A stretch of 64,000 nt of DNA, taken from Cetobacterium sp. 8H. Lineage in GTDB: Bacteria > Fusobacteriota > Fusobacteriia > Fusobacteriales > Fusobacteriaceae. Positions 1 to 8,158 of this stretch are shown here, one piece after another. Below the pieces are notes generated by a model that ran no database searches, was not told where the DNA came from, and was given only the letters and a program-made list of their open reading frames with translations. The DNA is taken from the NCBI RefSeq assembly GCF_014250675.1, contig NZ_JACHTG010000004.1:1551501-1615500 (forward strand), given 5' to 3'. The stretch's first letter is position 1. Each line of letters starts with the position of its first letter. A program made the translations under genes and the position numbers.

Positions 1-1
1 A

Positions 2-799
2 TGGGGTAAATCATTAGAAATAATTGAAATATTAGAAAAAGCATCTCAGAATGGTATTAAAATAAGTTTCGACCAATACCCATATATAGCTACGTGTACA
101 AATATGATGGTTTTATTACCTGAAGAATTGTTTACTGGAAATATTGAAAAGTTTTTAGAATCTATTGATGCCATTCATAAAGATATTTATATAAAAATTA
201 AAGAAAATATAAATAGAAGAGGTGGTGAAAAAAATATAATTATATCTAATGCATATCTTGATGGCTTATACGATGGGAAAACATTATCTGAAGTTTCAGA
301 AAACTTAAGATTAGATAGTGTAGAAACAGTTTTATATCTCATAAAAAAATCTTTTGGAAAAGTGCAAGCGATATATTGTTCGCTAGATGAAACGGATGTG
401 TTCAATTTTTATGGATGTGAACTAGGAATAATAGCAAGTGATGGAAGCTCTATACCACTAACAGATGAATGTAAATTAGGATCACCACATCCTAGAAATT
501 TTGGAACATTTCCTAAATACATCAGACAAATGAGAGAATTGGGAAAAATAAGTATAGAAAAAGTTATAAACAGAATCACAAAAAAACCAGCAGAGCTTTT
601 AAATATAGAAAAAAGAGGAGAAATTAAAGTAGGGCATTATGCAGATATAGTAATATTTGACTATAATATTTTTAAAGATAATTCAACGTTTAAAAACCCT
701 TATTTGAGAGCAACAGGAGTTGAGTATATGCTTTTAAATGGAAATATTATTATAGATAAAGGGGGATTTATAAAAAAAAATGTAGGAAGAGTAATATAA
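2..799 (+). CDS. N-acyl-D-amino-acid deacylase (amidohydrolase family 3), C-terminal part
   Basis: This is the 3' part of a gene that begins before the window; the open frame runs from base 2 without a start. The product is the C-terminal half of a metal-dependent amidohydrolase of the D-aminoacylase/dihydroorotase type, which removes acyl groups from N-acyl-D-amino acids in the cytoplasm. Visible hallmarks are DQYPY early in the fragment, then IIASDGSS with the conserved Asp of the barrel's last strand, HPRNFGTFPKYIR, and the late GEIKVGHYADIVIFD block where the chain returns to the small beta domain. The metal-binding HxH of the N-terminus lies outside the window. Substrate within the family cannot be told from this part. 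Nothing suggests truncation at the 3' end. Confidence 0.85.
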   Translation, partial: WGKSLEIIEILEKASQNGIKISFDQYPYIATCTNMMVLLPEELFTGNIEKFLESIDAIHKDIYIKIKENINRRGGEKNIIISNAYLDGLYDGKTLSEVSENLRLDSVETVLYLIKKSFGKVQAIYCSLDETDVFNFYGCELGIIASDGSSIPLTDECKLGSPHPRNFGTFPKYIRQMRELGKISIEKVINRITKKPAELLNIEKRGEIKVGHYADIVIFDYNIFKDNSTFKNPYLRATGVEYMLLNGNIIIDKGGFIKKNVGRVI

Positions 800-885
800 T
801 TTTTTATTTTCAAAGAAAAAATAAAAACAAATTGTAGAATACTTTATAAAGACAATTAAAAAAATTATAAAGTGAGGTATTGGAA

Positions 886-1530
886 ATGAAAAAGTTAATA
901 ATTTTGTTTTTATTAGTACTATCAACTACTTCTTTTACAATTCAAGATAATAAACTTCCAGAAATATCACCAACAATATCAAATATTTCTCAGAATCAAA
1001 TTCCACCAGAAGAACTTTTACAAAATATGATGACAAATATAGATACTGATCCTAAAGTAGTAGAAAAAATGGATTCATTAGGAGAAGAGGTTGATAATGA
1101 GATACAAAAACAAAATCCTGATTGGATAAAAGTTGAAAAATTATATAACGAATTATCTGTTTATACTAACAAGATTGCTGTTGATACGATGAGAAGCATG
1201 AAAGAAAAGGGCGCTGAAAAAGAAAATCCAGAGTATGAAGAGGAAATAAATGATGAAGTAATGGCAGATATGCTCCCAGATGGTGAAATATCTTCGAATC
1301 CAATTGAAGAGAAAGAAGTCTTAGATGAAATAAATAAAGAGATGACAAAAAAAGAGCTTGATAGAATGGATGAATTAAGCTCTAATATAGCTGCAGAGAT
1401 AGATAAACAAAATCCTAATTGGGATCAAGTTGAAAAAGATTACAATGAGTTATCTAAATATACAAATAAAGTTACGGTTATAATTATAAGATTAGAAAAA
1501 AATAAAGCTAATTCAATAAAAGAAAGATGA
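886..1530 (+). CDS. secreted protein with an internally duplicated helical module
   Basis: I do not recognise the family. The ATG at 886 is preferred over an in-frame TTG at 880 because GTGAGG lies 8 bases upstream of it. The first 18 residues (MKKLIILFLLVLSTTSFT) look like a Sec signal peptide; no lipobox cysteine follows, so the product is probably periplasmic. The mature part is acidic and helical. About residues 62-100 and 164-200 are copies of one module: MDSLGEEVDNEIQKQNPDW.KVEKLYNELSVYTNK against MDELSSNIAAEIDKQNPNW.QVEKDYNELSKYTNK. The copies are joined by a Glu-rich linker. A terminator follows at once, so the gene seems monocistronic. Confidence 0.75.
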   Translation: MKKLIILFLLVLSTTSFTIQDNKLPEISPTISNISQNQIPPEELLQNMMTNIDTDPKVVEKMDSLGEEVDNEIQKQNPDWIKVEKLYNELSVYTNKIAVDTMRSMKEKGAEKENPEYEEEINDEVMADMLPDGEISSNPIEEKEVLDEINKEMTKKELDRMDELSSNIAAEIDKQNPNWDQVEKDYNELSKYTNKVTVIIIRLEKNKANSIKER

Positions 1531-1557
1531 GGTCTAAATATAAGACCTCCTTTTTTT
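1530..1557 (+). terminator. Rho-independent terminator
   Basis: The stem AGGTCT/AGACCT with a 7-base loop is followed by CC and a run of seven T. It begins on the last base of the preceding stop codon and ends that unit. Confidence 0.8.
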
Positions 1558-1618
1558 ATCCATATTTATATAGTATAATTAAAATAGAAATATGATTGTG
1601 TAGGAAGGGAGGAGTAGT

Positions 1619-2536
1619 GTGAAAAATATAAAAAACAACTTGAAATTAAGTAATTTGTTATTAAAATCTTTCAATTTATTAAAAAAAATTCAGAAAGAAA
1701 TTCAAAAGGATTTTCAAACTTTTAAATTTAAAGATGAGATAGAGTTTAAATTTGAAAGTGAAAGTTTTAAAGATTCTTTAAAAAAGAATTTTTTTACGCT
1801 ATTAATGTTATCAACATTTATCGAAGCAGAAATAAAAAAGGAAAGAATGATAAGCTATGGAAAGATAATTATATACTTAAGACAGATTGTTACTTCAACA
1901 GATAATGTAATAGATAATGAGAAAAAAGGATTGATTTTTATAAAAAGTTTGAAAAATGATGTGGTTAAAAATACATTTATAACACTTTTTTGTCAGGATG
2001 CTTTAACTAAAGAAACCTTAAAAGTATCGGAAGGAGATAGTTTAGCTAGCATAAAGATTTTAGAAAAGATATATTCTATAGCAATTAGTGAAAGCTTGAG
2101 AGATATATCTCAATACAAGGAATATCCAACTAGTGATTATATTTTAAAAAATATCCACAATGGAATAGGTGGAGAATTGTTAGAAATTAGTTTAGAAATT
2201 CCAAAATATATAGAAGAAGACTCTAAAATGAATAGTTATTCAAAAGGACTTTATGAAATTGGGATGGCCTTGCAAGCATTAGATGATTTTTTTGATATTG
2301 ATGAGGATGAAGAACAAGGAAAAGTAAATCTTTTAGCATCTAAAATTTTATATGAAAAACAAGAAACAGAGGCATTAAAACTTGCGTATTTAAATGAGGT
2401 TATAGAAAATGCATATACTGGATTTAAAAAACTTGAAGATACTGGCTTTCCAATATCAAAAGGTGGGGCTAAAAAAATAATGAAAAAACTTTTTGAACTT
2501 AGAGGATTAAAAGATTATATTGATATTTTAAAATAA
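1619..2536 (+). CDS. class-1 isoprenoid-synthase-like enzyme
   Basis: The 305-residue, all-helical protein resembles trans-isoprenyl diphosphate synthases and related class-1 enzymes, which bind a prenyl diphosphate through Mg2+ held by two aspartate-rich motifs. Two candidate motifs are visible: DNVID near residue 100 and DDFFD near residue 223, the latter followed by DEDEEQGKVNLL as in the second motif region of polyprenyl synthetases. The first motif is DxxxD rather than the classical DDxxD, so chain-elongation activity is not assured; a cyclase or synthase role is possible. It starts at GTG behind GGGAGGAG. The next gene starts 12 bases after the stop, so the two are probably co-transcribed. 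No other isoprenoid gene is adjacent; a CrtI-like desaturase lies about 51 kb away at 53757-55262. Confidence 0.6.
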   Translation: MKNIKNNLKLSNLLLKSFNLLKKIQKEIQKDFQTFKFKDEIEFKFESESFKDSLKKNFFTLLMLSTFIEAEIKKERMISYGKIIIYLRQIVTSTDNVIDNEKKGLIFIKSLKNDVVKNTFITLFCQDALTKETLKVSEGDSLASIKILEKIYSIAISESLRDISQYKEYPTSDYILKNIHNGIGGELLEISLEIPKYIEEDSKMNSYSKGLYEIGMALQALDDFFDIDEDEEQGKVNLLASKILYEKQETEALKLAYLNEVIENAYTGFKKLEDTGFPISKGGAKKIMKKLFELRGLKDYIDILK

Positions 2537-2548
2537 GAGGTGTATATT

Positions 2549-3010
2549 ATGAAAAAATTGGTTTTCTATTTATTTTTTTTAATTACAATATTTTCTTATA
2601 CACAAGATCCATATGTAGGTTATTGGGAAATGCCTGATAAAAAAGTAGTGATTCAGATAGAAAAAATTAATAATGAGTATGTGGGGTATGTTCGGTGGCT
2701 AAAAGACCCTGTTTATCCTAAGGGAGACCCTATGCAAGGAATAGAACAATTTGATAGGAAAAATCCGGATTCTAAATTAAGAAATAGAAAAGTAATGAAT
2801 TTACAAGTTGTTGGAGGACTCTATTTAAATAAATCAAAAACAGAGTTGGTTGATGGATGGATATATGATTCATGGAATGGAAAAATGTATCATGGAACTG
2901 TAAAGGTAATAGATAAGAATACTTTAAATTTGAGAGGTTCATTTGACCAGTGGGGTATTTTAGGTTATTCGATGAAGGTTAAAAGGGTTAAATTGATAGA
3001 TAGAAAATAA
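2549..3010 (+). CDS. DUF2147 family secreted protein
   Basis: A protein of about 153 residues with a signal peptide (MKKLVFYLFFLITIFSYTQ) and a mature beta-rich domain that begins DPYVGYWEMPDKKVVIQIEK. The pattern of an opening GYWEMPDKKVVIQI strand, then GWIYDSWNGKMYHGTVKV, then LNLRGSFDQWGILGYSMKVKRV matches the DUF2147 family (lipocalin-like small exported proteins). Biochemical function is not established for the family. The start is the ATG at 2549 with AGAGGTG upstream rather than the GTG at 2540. It follows the isoprenoid-synthase-like gene by 12 bases and probably shares its transcript. Confidence 0.75.
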   Translation: MKKLVFYLFFLITIFSYTQDPYVGYWEMPDKKVVIQIEKINNEYVGYVRWLKDPVYPKGDPMQGIEQFDRKNPDSKLRNRKVMNLQVVGGLYLNKSKTELVDGWIYDSWNGKMYHGTVKVIDKNTLNLRGSFDQWGILGYSMKVKRVKLIDRK

Positions 3011-3014
3011 GTTG

Positions 3015-3044
3015 TTGACAATTTTAAGATTGTTATTATATAAT
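3015..3044 (+). promoter_or_regulatory. sigma-70-type promoter for the riboswitch-add transcript
   Basis: TTGACA at 3015-3020 and TATAAT at 3039-3044 are both perfect hexamers, 18 bases apart. Transcription would begin near 3051, about 28 bases before the riboswitch aptamer. Confidence 0.85.
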
Positions 3045-3078
3045 ATTTAGTATATATTTTTAATATTAAATTAAAAAA

Positions 3079-3188
3079 TTTCGTATAACCCCGTTAATAT
3101 GGTATGGGGGTATCTACCATGGAACCATTAATTCCTGCTTACGAAGAAAATGTGTTATGCATATTTTCTTTGTGAGCAGGATTTTTTT
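3079..3188 (+). promoter_or_regulatory. adenine-type purine riboswitch with overlapping terminator (ON switch)
   Basis: The aptamer spans 3079-3145. P1 is TTCGTA/TACGAA, J1/2 is the ATAACC region, P2 CCCC/GGGG carries an L2 loop with AATATGG, J2/3 holds TATCTACC, and L3 contains CCATTAA, all as in the purine riboswitch class. Counting back from P1 (A76 at 3141), the base that pairs with the ligand, position 74, is U, which in this class means adenine. Position 73 is C where most members have A. A terminator hairpin (CCTGCT at 3134-3139 with AGCAGG at 3175-3180, then seven T) takes up the 3' strands of P3 and P1, so ligand binding should prevent termination, as in pbuE. The downstream gene is an adenosine deaminase, as in Vibrio vulnificus add. 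Confidence 0.88.
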
Positions 3189-3215
3189 ATAAATTTTTAA
3201 TTTTAAGGAGGAATC

Positions 3216-4226
3216 GTGAATTTAAAAAAATTACCTAAAATAGAGTTACACTGTCATTTAGATGGAAGTGTAAGACCGGAAACAATTATTGAGATATCAA
3301 AATTAGAATGTGTTAATTTACCCAGTTATGAAATAAATACTATAAAAAGTATGATGATCGCCCCGATGGAGTGTCTATCCTTAGACGAATATTTAAAGGG
3401 ATTTGAAATTCCTATTGCAATAATGCAATCTAAAGAAAGTTTAAAAAGAGTTACTTATGAGCTTATGGAAGATTCAGCAAAAGAAAATATAAAATACATT
3501 GAAATACGATTTGCACCACTTTTACATATAAATAAAGGTCTTTCTATAGAAGAAATAATAGGAAGTGTTCTAGATGGGATAAAAGAAGGTGAAAATAAAT
3601 ATGATATAAAAGGAAATTTAATTTTATCATTTTTAAGACATATGCCTATTGAAACAGTCTATGATGTAATTGAGGTAGGAAAAAAGTATTTAGGAAAAGG
3701 TGTTGTAGCCATAGATCTATGTGCTAGTGAACAAAAAGGGTTTTGTAGTAAATTTATAAAACCATTTTTACTAGGTAAGGAATATGGATATAGAGTTACA
3801 ATCCATGCAGGAGAAACAGGCATTGGTGAAAATGTATTAGATGCAGTTACAATTCTTGGAGCTGAAAGAATTGGTCATGGAATTTATATAAAGGATTGTA
3901 AAGATGCATACGATATTGTGAAAGATAAAAATATTGTACTAGAGATGTGTCCAACGAGTAATGTCCAAACTAAAGCTGTTGATTCATTTGAAAAACACCC
4001 GGTTTTAGATTTTTATAGGGATGGAATCAATATAACAATCAACACTGATAATAGAACTGTTTCAAATACAACTTTAACTAATGAGTATGATATTTTAAAA
4101 GATAAATTTGAGATAGATATTGAGATTTATAAAAAGATTTATTTGACTGCTGTAAATGCTGCTTTTACAGATTTAGGGACTAAAAGAAAGTTAGAAAAGG
4201 ATTTAGAAAAATATTTTATAAAATAA
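3216..4226 (+). CDS. add: adenosine deaminase family (adenosine or adenine deaminase)
   Basis: The enzyme hydrolyses the 6-amino group of adenosine to give inosine in purine salvage. Zinc ligands are visible: H12 and H14 in the HCHLDGS motif, H197 in HAGE and D278 in NTDNR; the catalytic Glu is in HAGE and the general-base His is H221 in GHG. At 336 residues the protein has normal family length. It starts at GTG behind AAGGAGG with tight spacing. The same family includes adenine deaminases of the Aah1 type, and control by an adenine-type riboswitch directly upstream makes adenine a plausible alternative substrate; motifs alone do not decide. A long symmetric terminator follows the gene. Confidence 0.9.
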   Translation: MNLKKLPKIELHCHLDGSVRPETIIEISKLECVNLPSYEINTIKSMMIAPMECLSLDEYLKGFEIPIAIMQSKESLKRVTYELMEDSAKENIKYIEIRFAPLLHINKGLSIEEIIGSVLDGIKEGENKYDIKGNLILSFLRHMPIETVYDVIEVGKKYLGKGVVAIDLCASEQKGFCSKFIKPFLLGKEYGYRVTIHAGETGIGENVLDAVTILGAERIGHGIYIKDCKDAYDIVKDKNIVLEMCPTSNVQTKAVDSFEKHPVLDFYRDGINITINTDNRTVSNTTLTNEYDILKDKFEIDIEIYKKIYLTAVNAAFTDLGTKRKLEKDLEKYFIK

Positions 4227-4230
4227 TAAA

Positions 4231-4265
4231 AAATAGGAAGAGAATATTTTGTTCTCTTCCTATTT
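4231..4265. terminator. bidirectional terminator between add and potE
   Basis: A perfect 14-bp stem (AAATAGGAAGAGAA and its complement) with a 7-base loop lies between two converging genes. On the minus strand it is followed by TTTTTTATTATTTT; the plus-strand tail is less T-rich. Confidence 0.85.
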
Positions 4266-4294
4266 ATATTTGCTTAATTATAAAGATAAACGAT

Positions 4295-5623
4295 TTATTT
4301 TTTTAATATTGCTGTATTTGTTCCAACGTCATATTTTGGAGAGATTAAACCATATAGAGTCCAACCAGCAAAAGTTACGATAGAACCATACATCATAGCT
4401 TCAAATCCAGCAGTATATAGAGCATATAAACTATATATAGAAGCTAAGAACGCAATAATATTTGTAATATGAGCTTTATGAGAATTAACATTAGCAACTC
4501 TTTGCATTACAGATATAGAAGCCATAGATAGTAAATATGGGATAATATTTGTTACAACTGCAAGGTTAACTAAAGTATTAAATTGTTTAGCTAGAGTTGG
4601 ACTAATAGTCATTAGTGTTAAACAACTCTGAATAATAGTTATAATTACCATTCCAATAAGAGGTACATCTTTAGAAGTTAATTTACTAAAAACTTTAGGG
4701 AAAAATCCATCGTTAGAAGCTCCTTTGAACACTTGTGCAATAGTAAATTGCCATCCAAGTAGAGAACCAAAACAAGACAGAATCATTAATCCCATTACTA
4801 TTTTTCCAATTGTTGGAGTAAACATCATTGAAAATGCTAATCCAAATGGAGCATTAGAGTTTAAAAGATCAGCATTTGGAACTATACCAGCCATTACATT
4901 TGTTGAAACTATATAAATTATAGCAGCGATAACTGTACCACCTATACAAGCAATTGGTACATTTTTTTCTGGTTCATCAATAGCATCCATATTTGCAGAA
5001 GCCGATTCAAGACCTAAAAATGCCCATAATGTTATAGAAATAGAGTGGCTGATAGCCTCAAAGAATGCCATGTGATGTGGATTCCAAGAGTTTATATATA
5101 AAGAACCACTAAACCAATGCCATCCAAAAATTCCAATAATGAAAACTGGAATAATAACACCCCAAACAGTTATAGAACTTAATTTACCTGTAACTCTAGC
5201 ACCACCAAAGTTTAAAACAGTTGCAAGCCAAAGAGTTCCAACAGTCCAAAGAGCAACAGCAAAAGGTGAAAGTTGAACACCTAATAAAACAGTTGCATAT
5301 CCAACTGCAGAAATAGCAATAGCTCCGTTAGCGATTAAAAGTGACATACCGTAAGTATAGTTTGCCATAAAGTTTCCAGCTTTACCAAAAGAATACTCAG
5401 AATAACCACCCATACCACCATTTCTTTTAGTAAACATACCACATTTTGAAAAGGTATATGCTAATGTCATGGCTCCAAAAACAGTTACAACCCATGATAA
5501 AATTGACATAGTACCAACTTCAGCGAGTTTTGTAGGTAACATTATAATTCCAGACCCCATCATATTGATAGCCGTTATAAGAGTTAACTGCAAAACACTC
5601 ATTTTACTTTTTTGATTTTCCAT
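4295..5623 (-). CDS. potE: putrescine:ornithine antiporter PotE
   Basis: An inner-membrane APC-family carrier of 442 residues with about 12 membrane segments. It exports putrescine in exchange for ornithine and completes the ornithine-decarboxylase acid-response and energy cycle. Similarity to E. coli PotE is visible throughout: NMMGSGIIMLPTKLAEVG at the N-terminus, GGMGGYSEYSFGKAGNFMANYTYG, SSITVWGVIIPV, SWNPHH, LWAFLGLESA and GSLLGWQFTIAQVFK. It lies 35 bases downstream of the ornithine decarboxylase gene in the same direction, the speF-potE order of enterobacteria, so the two form one transcription unit ending in the terminator at 4231-4265. The sequence is closer to PotE than to AdiC or CadB. 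Confidence 0.95.
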   Translation of the reverse strand: MENQKSKMSVLQLTLITAINMMGSGIIMLPTKLAEVGTMSILSWVVTVFGAMTLAYTFSKCGMFTKRNGGMGGYSEYSFGKAGNFMANYTYGMSLLIANGAIAISAVGYATVLLGVQLSPFAVALWTVGTLWLATVLNFGGARVTGKLSSITVWGVIIPVFIIGIFGWHWFSGSLYINSWNPHHMAFFEAISHSISITLWAFLGLESASANMDAIDEPEKNVPIACIGGTVIAAIIYIVSTNVMAGIVPNADLLNSNAPFGLAFSMMFTPTIGKIVMGLMILSCFGSLLGWQFTIAQVFKGASNDGFFPKVFSKLTSKDVPLIGMVIITIIQSCLTLMTISPTLAKQFNTLVNLAVVTNIIPYLLSMASISVMQRVANVNSHKAHITNIIAFLASIYSLYALYTAGFEAMMYGSIVTFAGWTLYGLISPKYDVGTNTAILKK

Positions 5624-5658
5624 TTTAATTCCTCACTCGATATCCGATTTTTTTAATT

Positions 5659-7812
5659 CTAATTATTTTTATCAAGAACGTATCCATAAGCTCTTACTTT
5701 TCCGTCTTCTTCTTCTAAATAAACACCTTGTATTTCAGGAGAGAATCCAGGGAAATTATTGATACTGTCTTGTAGTATTAAAAAGTATTTTTGTGCAGTA
5801 ACATTCCATTTTTCACCAGGAACTACACAGAAAACACCAGGAGGATATGGAAGAGCACCTTCTAATGCAATTTCACCTATAATATCAGTAAGCGGAACAA
5901 GCTTAGCATTATTTCTAATAAGCTCGATATTTGCTTCATTAGGATTCATAGCAATCTCAGGGAAATGAGACGCTCTAAATAGATTTTTTTGGTAAGTTTT
6001 TGCATCATTAGATTTATAAAAATCATGCATTTCTTGACATAACATTCTAATAGTATAATCTTTATAACGTGCTTCATTTTTTTTGTATAATTTAGGTAAA
6101 ACTTCACTTAATAGAGCATCTCTATTAATAAATTCCTCAAATTTAACAAGATACTTAACTAAAACATTCATTTTTTCAGTTGTTTCAGCAGGAGTTAAAA
6201 GGAATAAAATTGAGTTTAAGTCATTTTTTTCAGGAATTATTCCGTTTTCTCTTAAATAATTTGCAAGTATTGTTGCAGGAATACCAAATGCTTCATATTC
6301 ACCAGTAGTAGTATCTATTCCTGGAGTTGTTAGCATGAATTTGTTAGGATCTACAAAATATTGATTTTCTCCGTATCCTTCAAAAGAGTGCCATTTTTCA
6401 CCAGGATGGAATTTGAAAAATTCAATATTATTTGCAATTTCTTCAGTTGGGTAATCTTGCCATTTTTTACCATTAATAACTGGTGAGATAAATGGTTTTA
6501 ATAATTTACAATTATTGAAAACTTCTTTTCTAGCTTCAATACCAACTTTAATACAGTCAGCCCATAATTTTTTACCAGCTTCTCCATCTTGCATTCTAGC
6601 GTTTACATCTAAAGCTGCGAATAATGGATAAAATGGACTTGTAGAAGCATATAGCATATAAGAGTTATTGAAACGCTTATGATCAATGTAACGCTTTTGT
6701 CCTTTTAAGTGTCCATCTTTTTTATGGATTTGAGAAGTTTGTGAGAATCCTGCTTGTTGTTTATGAATAGATTGAGTTACAAGTATTCCAGGATCAGTTT
6801 CTTTTAAATCTAAAAGAAGAGGAGAACAATCTCTCATCATAGGAATAAATTGCTCATAACCTACCCAAGCAGAGTCAAATAGAATATAATCACAAAGATG
6901 TCCAATCTTATCAACCACTTGTCTTGCATTGTATATAGTACCATCGTAAGTACCTAATTGAATTACAGCAAGTCTAAATGGTCTCTCAGCTTTTGCTTTA
7001 TCGGGATCAACTTTAGCAATCGCTGCTCTTAAATAACTTTCATCAAAGCAGTGAGCATCAATTCCACCAATAAAACCAAAAGGATTACGTGCTGTTTCTA
7101 AATATACAGCTTTTCCACCAGCTGAAACTAGTGCTGAGTTATAAACAGATTTATGATTATTTCTATCAAATAAAACTAAGTCTCCAGGTGCTATAGCTGA
7201 TTTTATGGCAACTGAGTTAGATGTACTTGTACCATTCATTACAAAGTATGTCTTATCAGCATTATATACTTTAGCTGCATGAACTTCAGCTGCTACGGCA
7301 GGACCTTCGTGAATTAAAAGATCTCCTAACTCAACGTCAGCATTACAAATATCAGATTTGAATATATTTTCTCCAAAATATTCATATAGATATCTACCAG
7401 TTGGATGTTTACGGAAGTAAGCTCCACCTTGGTGACCTGGACAATCAAATTGAAGGTTTCCTCTTTGTGAATACTCGTCTAAAACTCTAAAAAACGGAGG
7501 AAGAACTTTTGATTGATAAAGAGTTGCTACTCTTTCAATCTCTTCATCACTTAATTCTTTATTAAAATTACTTAAATCAAGAATGTGATGATTTGATTTT
7601 AAATTTTTTACTTCATTAGAGTTACTTGTTAAAATAAAAACTGGGATTTCAAATTTTGTCTCATCAATTTTTGAGATGATTTCTTTGTCATCACTTGTTA
7701 ATATTGCAACAGCAACATCAGTATAATCTGTTAAATCGGCTAATATTGTTTCTCTTTTAGTCGAAAAATACTTTTCTGCATTTTTACTAAATGCAACTTT
7801 TAAATTTTTCAT
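5659..7812 (-). CDS. speF: inducible ornithine decarboxylase SpeF
   Basis: A PLP-dependent fold-type I decarboxylase of 717 residues (E. coli SpeF has about 730). It converts ornithine to putrescine and CO2 in the cytoplasm, consuming a proton. The N-terminal receiver-like wing domain (about 1-105) is followed by the PLP domain with FDCPGHQGG, NADVELGDLLIHEG, NGTSTSN, the FDSAWVGYEQF block, and the Schiff-base lysine in SIHKQQAG near residue 345. The C-terminal domain has EGALPYPPG. The very close match to SpeF and the potE gene downstream support ornithine rather than lysine or arginine as substrate. The ATG has AGGAGG six bases upstream. The 5' region carries a CRP-like palindrome at 7881-7896. 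Confidence 0.95.
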   Translation of the reverse strand: MKNLKVAFSKNAEKYFSTKRETILADLTDYTDVAVAILTSDDKEIISKIDETKFEIPVFILTSNSNEVKNLKSNHHILDLSNFNKELSDEEIERVATLYQSKVLPPFFRVLDEYSQRGNLQFDCPGHQGGAYFRKHPTGRYLYEYFGENIFKSDICNADVELGDLLIHEGPAVAAEVHAAKVYNADKTYFVMNGTSTSNSVAIKSAIAPGDLVLFDRNNHKSVYNSALVSAGGKAVYLETARNPFGFIGGIDAHCFDESYLRAAIAKVDPDKAKAERPFRLAVIQLGTYDGTIYNARQVVDKIGHLCDYILFDSAWVGYEQFIPMMRDCSPLLLDLKETDPGILVTQSIHKQQAGFSQTSQIHKKDGHLKGQKRYIDHKRFNNSYMLYASTSPFYPLFAALDVNARMQDGEAGKKLWADCIKVGIEARKEVFNNCKLLKPFISPVINGKKWQDYPTEEIANNIEFFKFHPGEKWHSFEGYGENQYFVDPNKFMLTTPGIDTTTGEYEAFGIPATILANYLRENGIIPEKNDLNSILFLLTPAETTEKMNVLVKYLVKFEEFINRDALLSEVLPKLYKKNEARYKDYTIRMLCQEMHDFYKSNDAKTYQKNLFRASHFPEIAMNPNEANIELIRNNAKLVPLTDIIGEIALEGALPYPPGVFCVVPGEKWNVTAQKYFLILQDSINNFPGFSPEIQGVYLEEEDGKVRAYGYVLDKNN

Positions 7813-8119
7813 AACATGCCTCCTAGCATTACACTTTTCGTAAAATTATTTTAAAAATAGTTTTATTTTTCAAACGTCAAAGTGACATTTTTCACACAAC
7901 GTAAATATAACACAAAAAAAAATATATGCAAATAAATTAATTAAAATTTTATTTTGTCTTTTACATATTACATAAATAAAACTAAATATTTTAAAATAGG
8001 ACATATTTCTCGTATTTTATTTTAAAAAAATAGGAAGTGTAAAAAAAAACAAGTTAATCTCAAAAAAAAAAGCAAAAAAAATGTGAATATTGTATTGAAA
8101 AAAACATAAAAAAATAAAA
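7813..8119 (-). promoter_or_regulatory. upstream region of speF with a CRP-like palindrome
   Basis: About 300 very AT-rich bases with no credible gene. On the minus strand, bases 7896-7881 read TGTGA-AAAATG-TCACT, one mismatch from the CRP-family half-site pattern TGTGA-N6-TCACA, 69-84 bases upstream of the speF start. A clear -35/-10 pair cannot be picked out because of the A/T content. I see no arginine- or ornithine-coding leader peptide like E. coli speFL. Confidence 0.4.
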
Positions 8120-8149
8120 AACTGCCAATAAATTTCTTTGTTGGCAGTT
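8120..8149 (-). terminator. Rho-independent terminator of the DUF305 gene
   Basis: AACTGCCAA pairs with TTGGCAGTT across a 12-base loop; on the minus strand a T-rich tract (TTTTTATTTT) follows. It starts about 10 bases past the stop codon. Confidence 0.8.
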
Positions 8150-8158
8150 AAAAAAATA

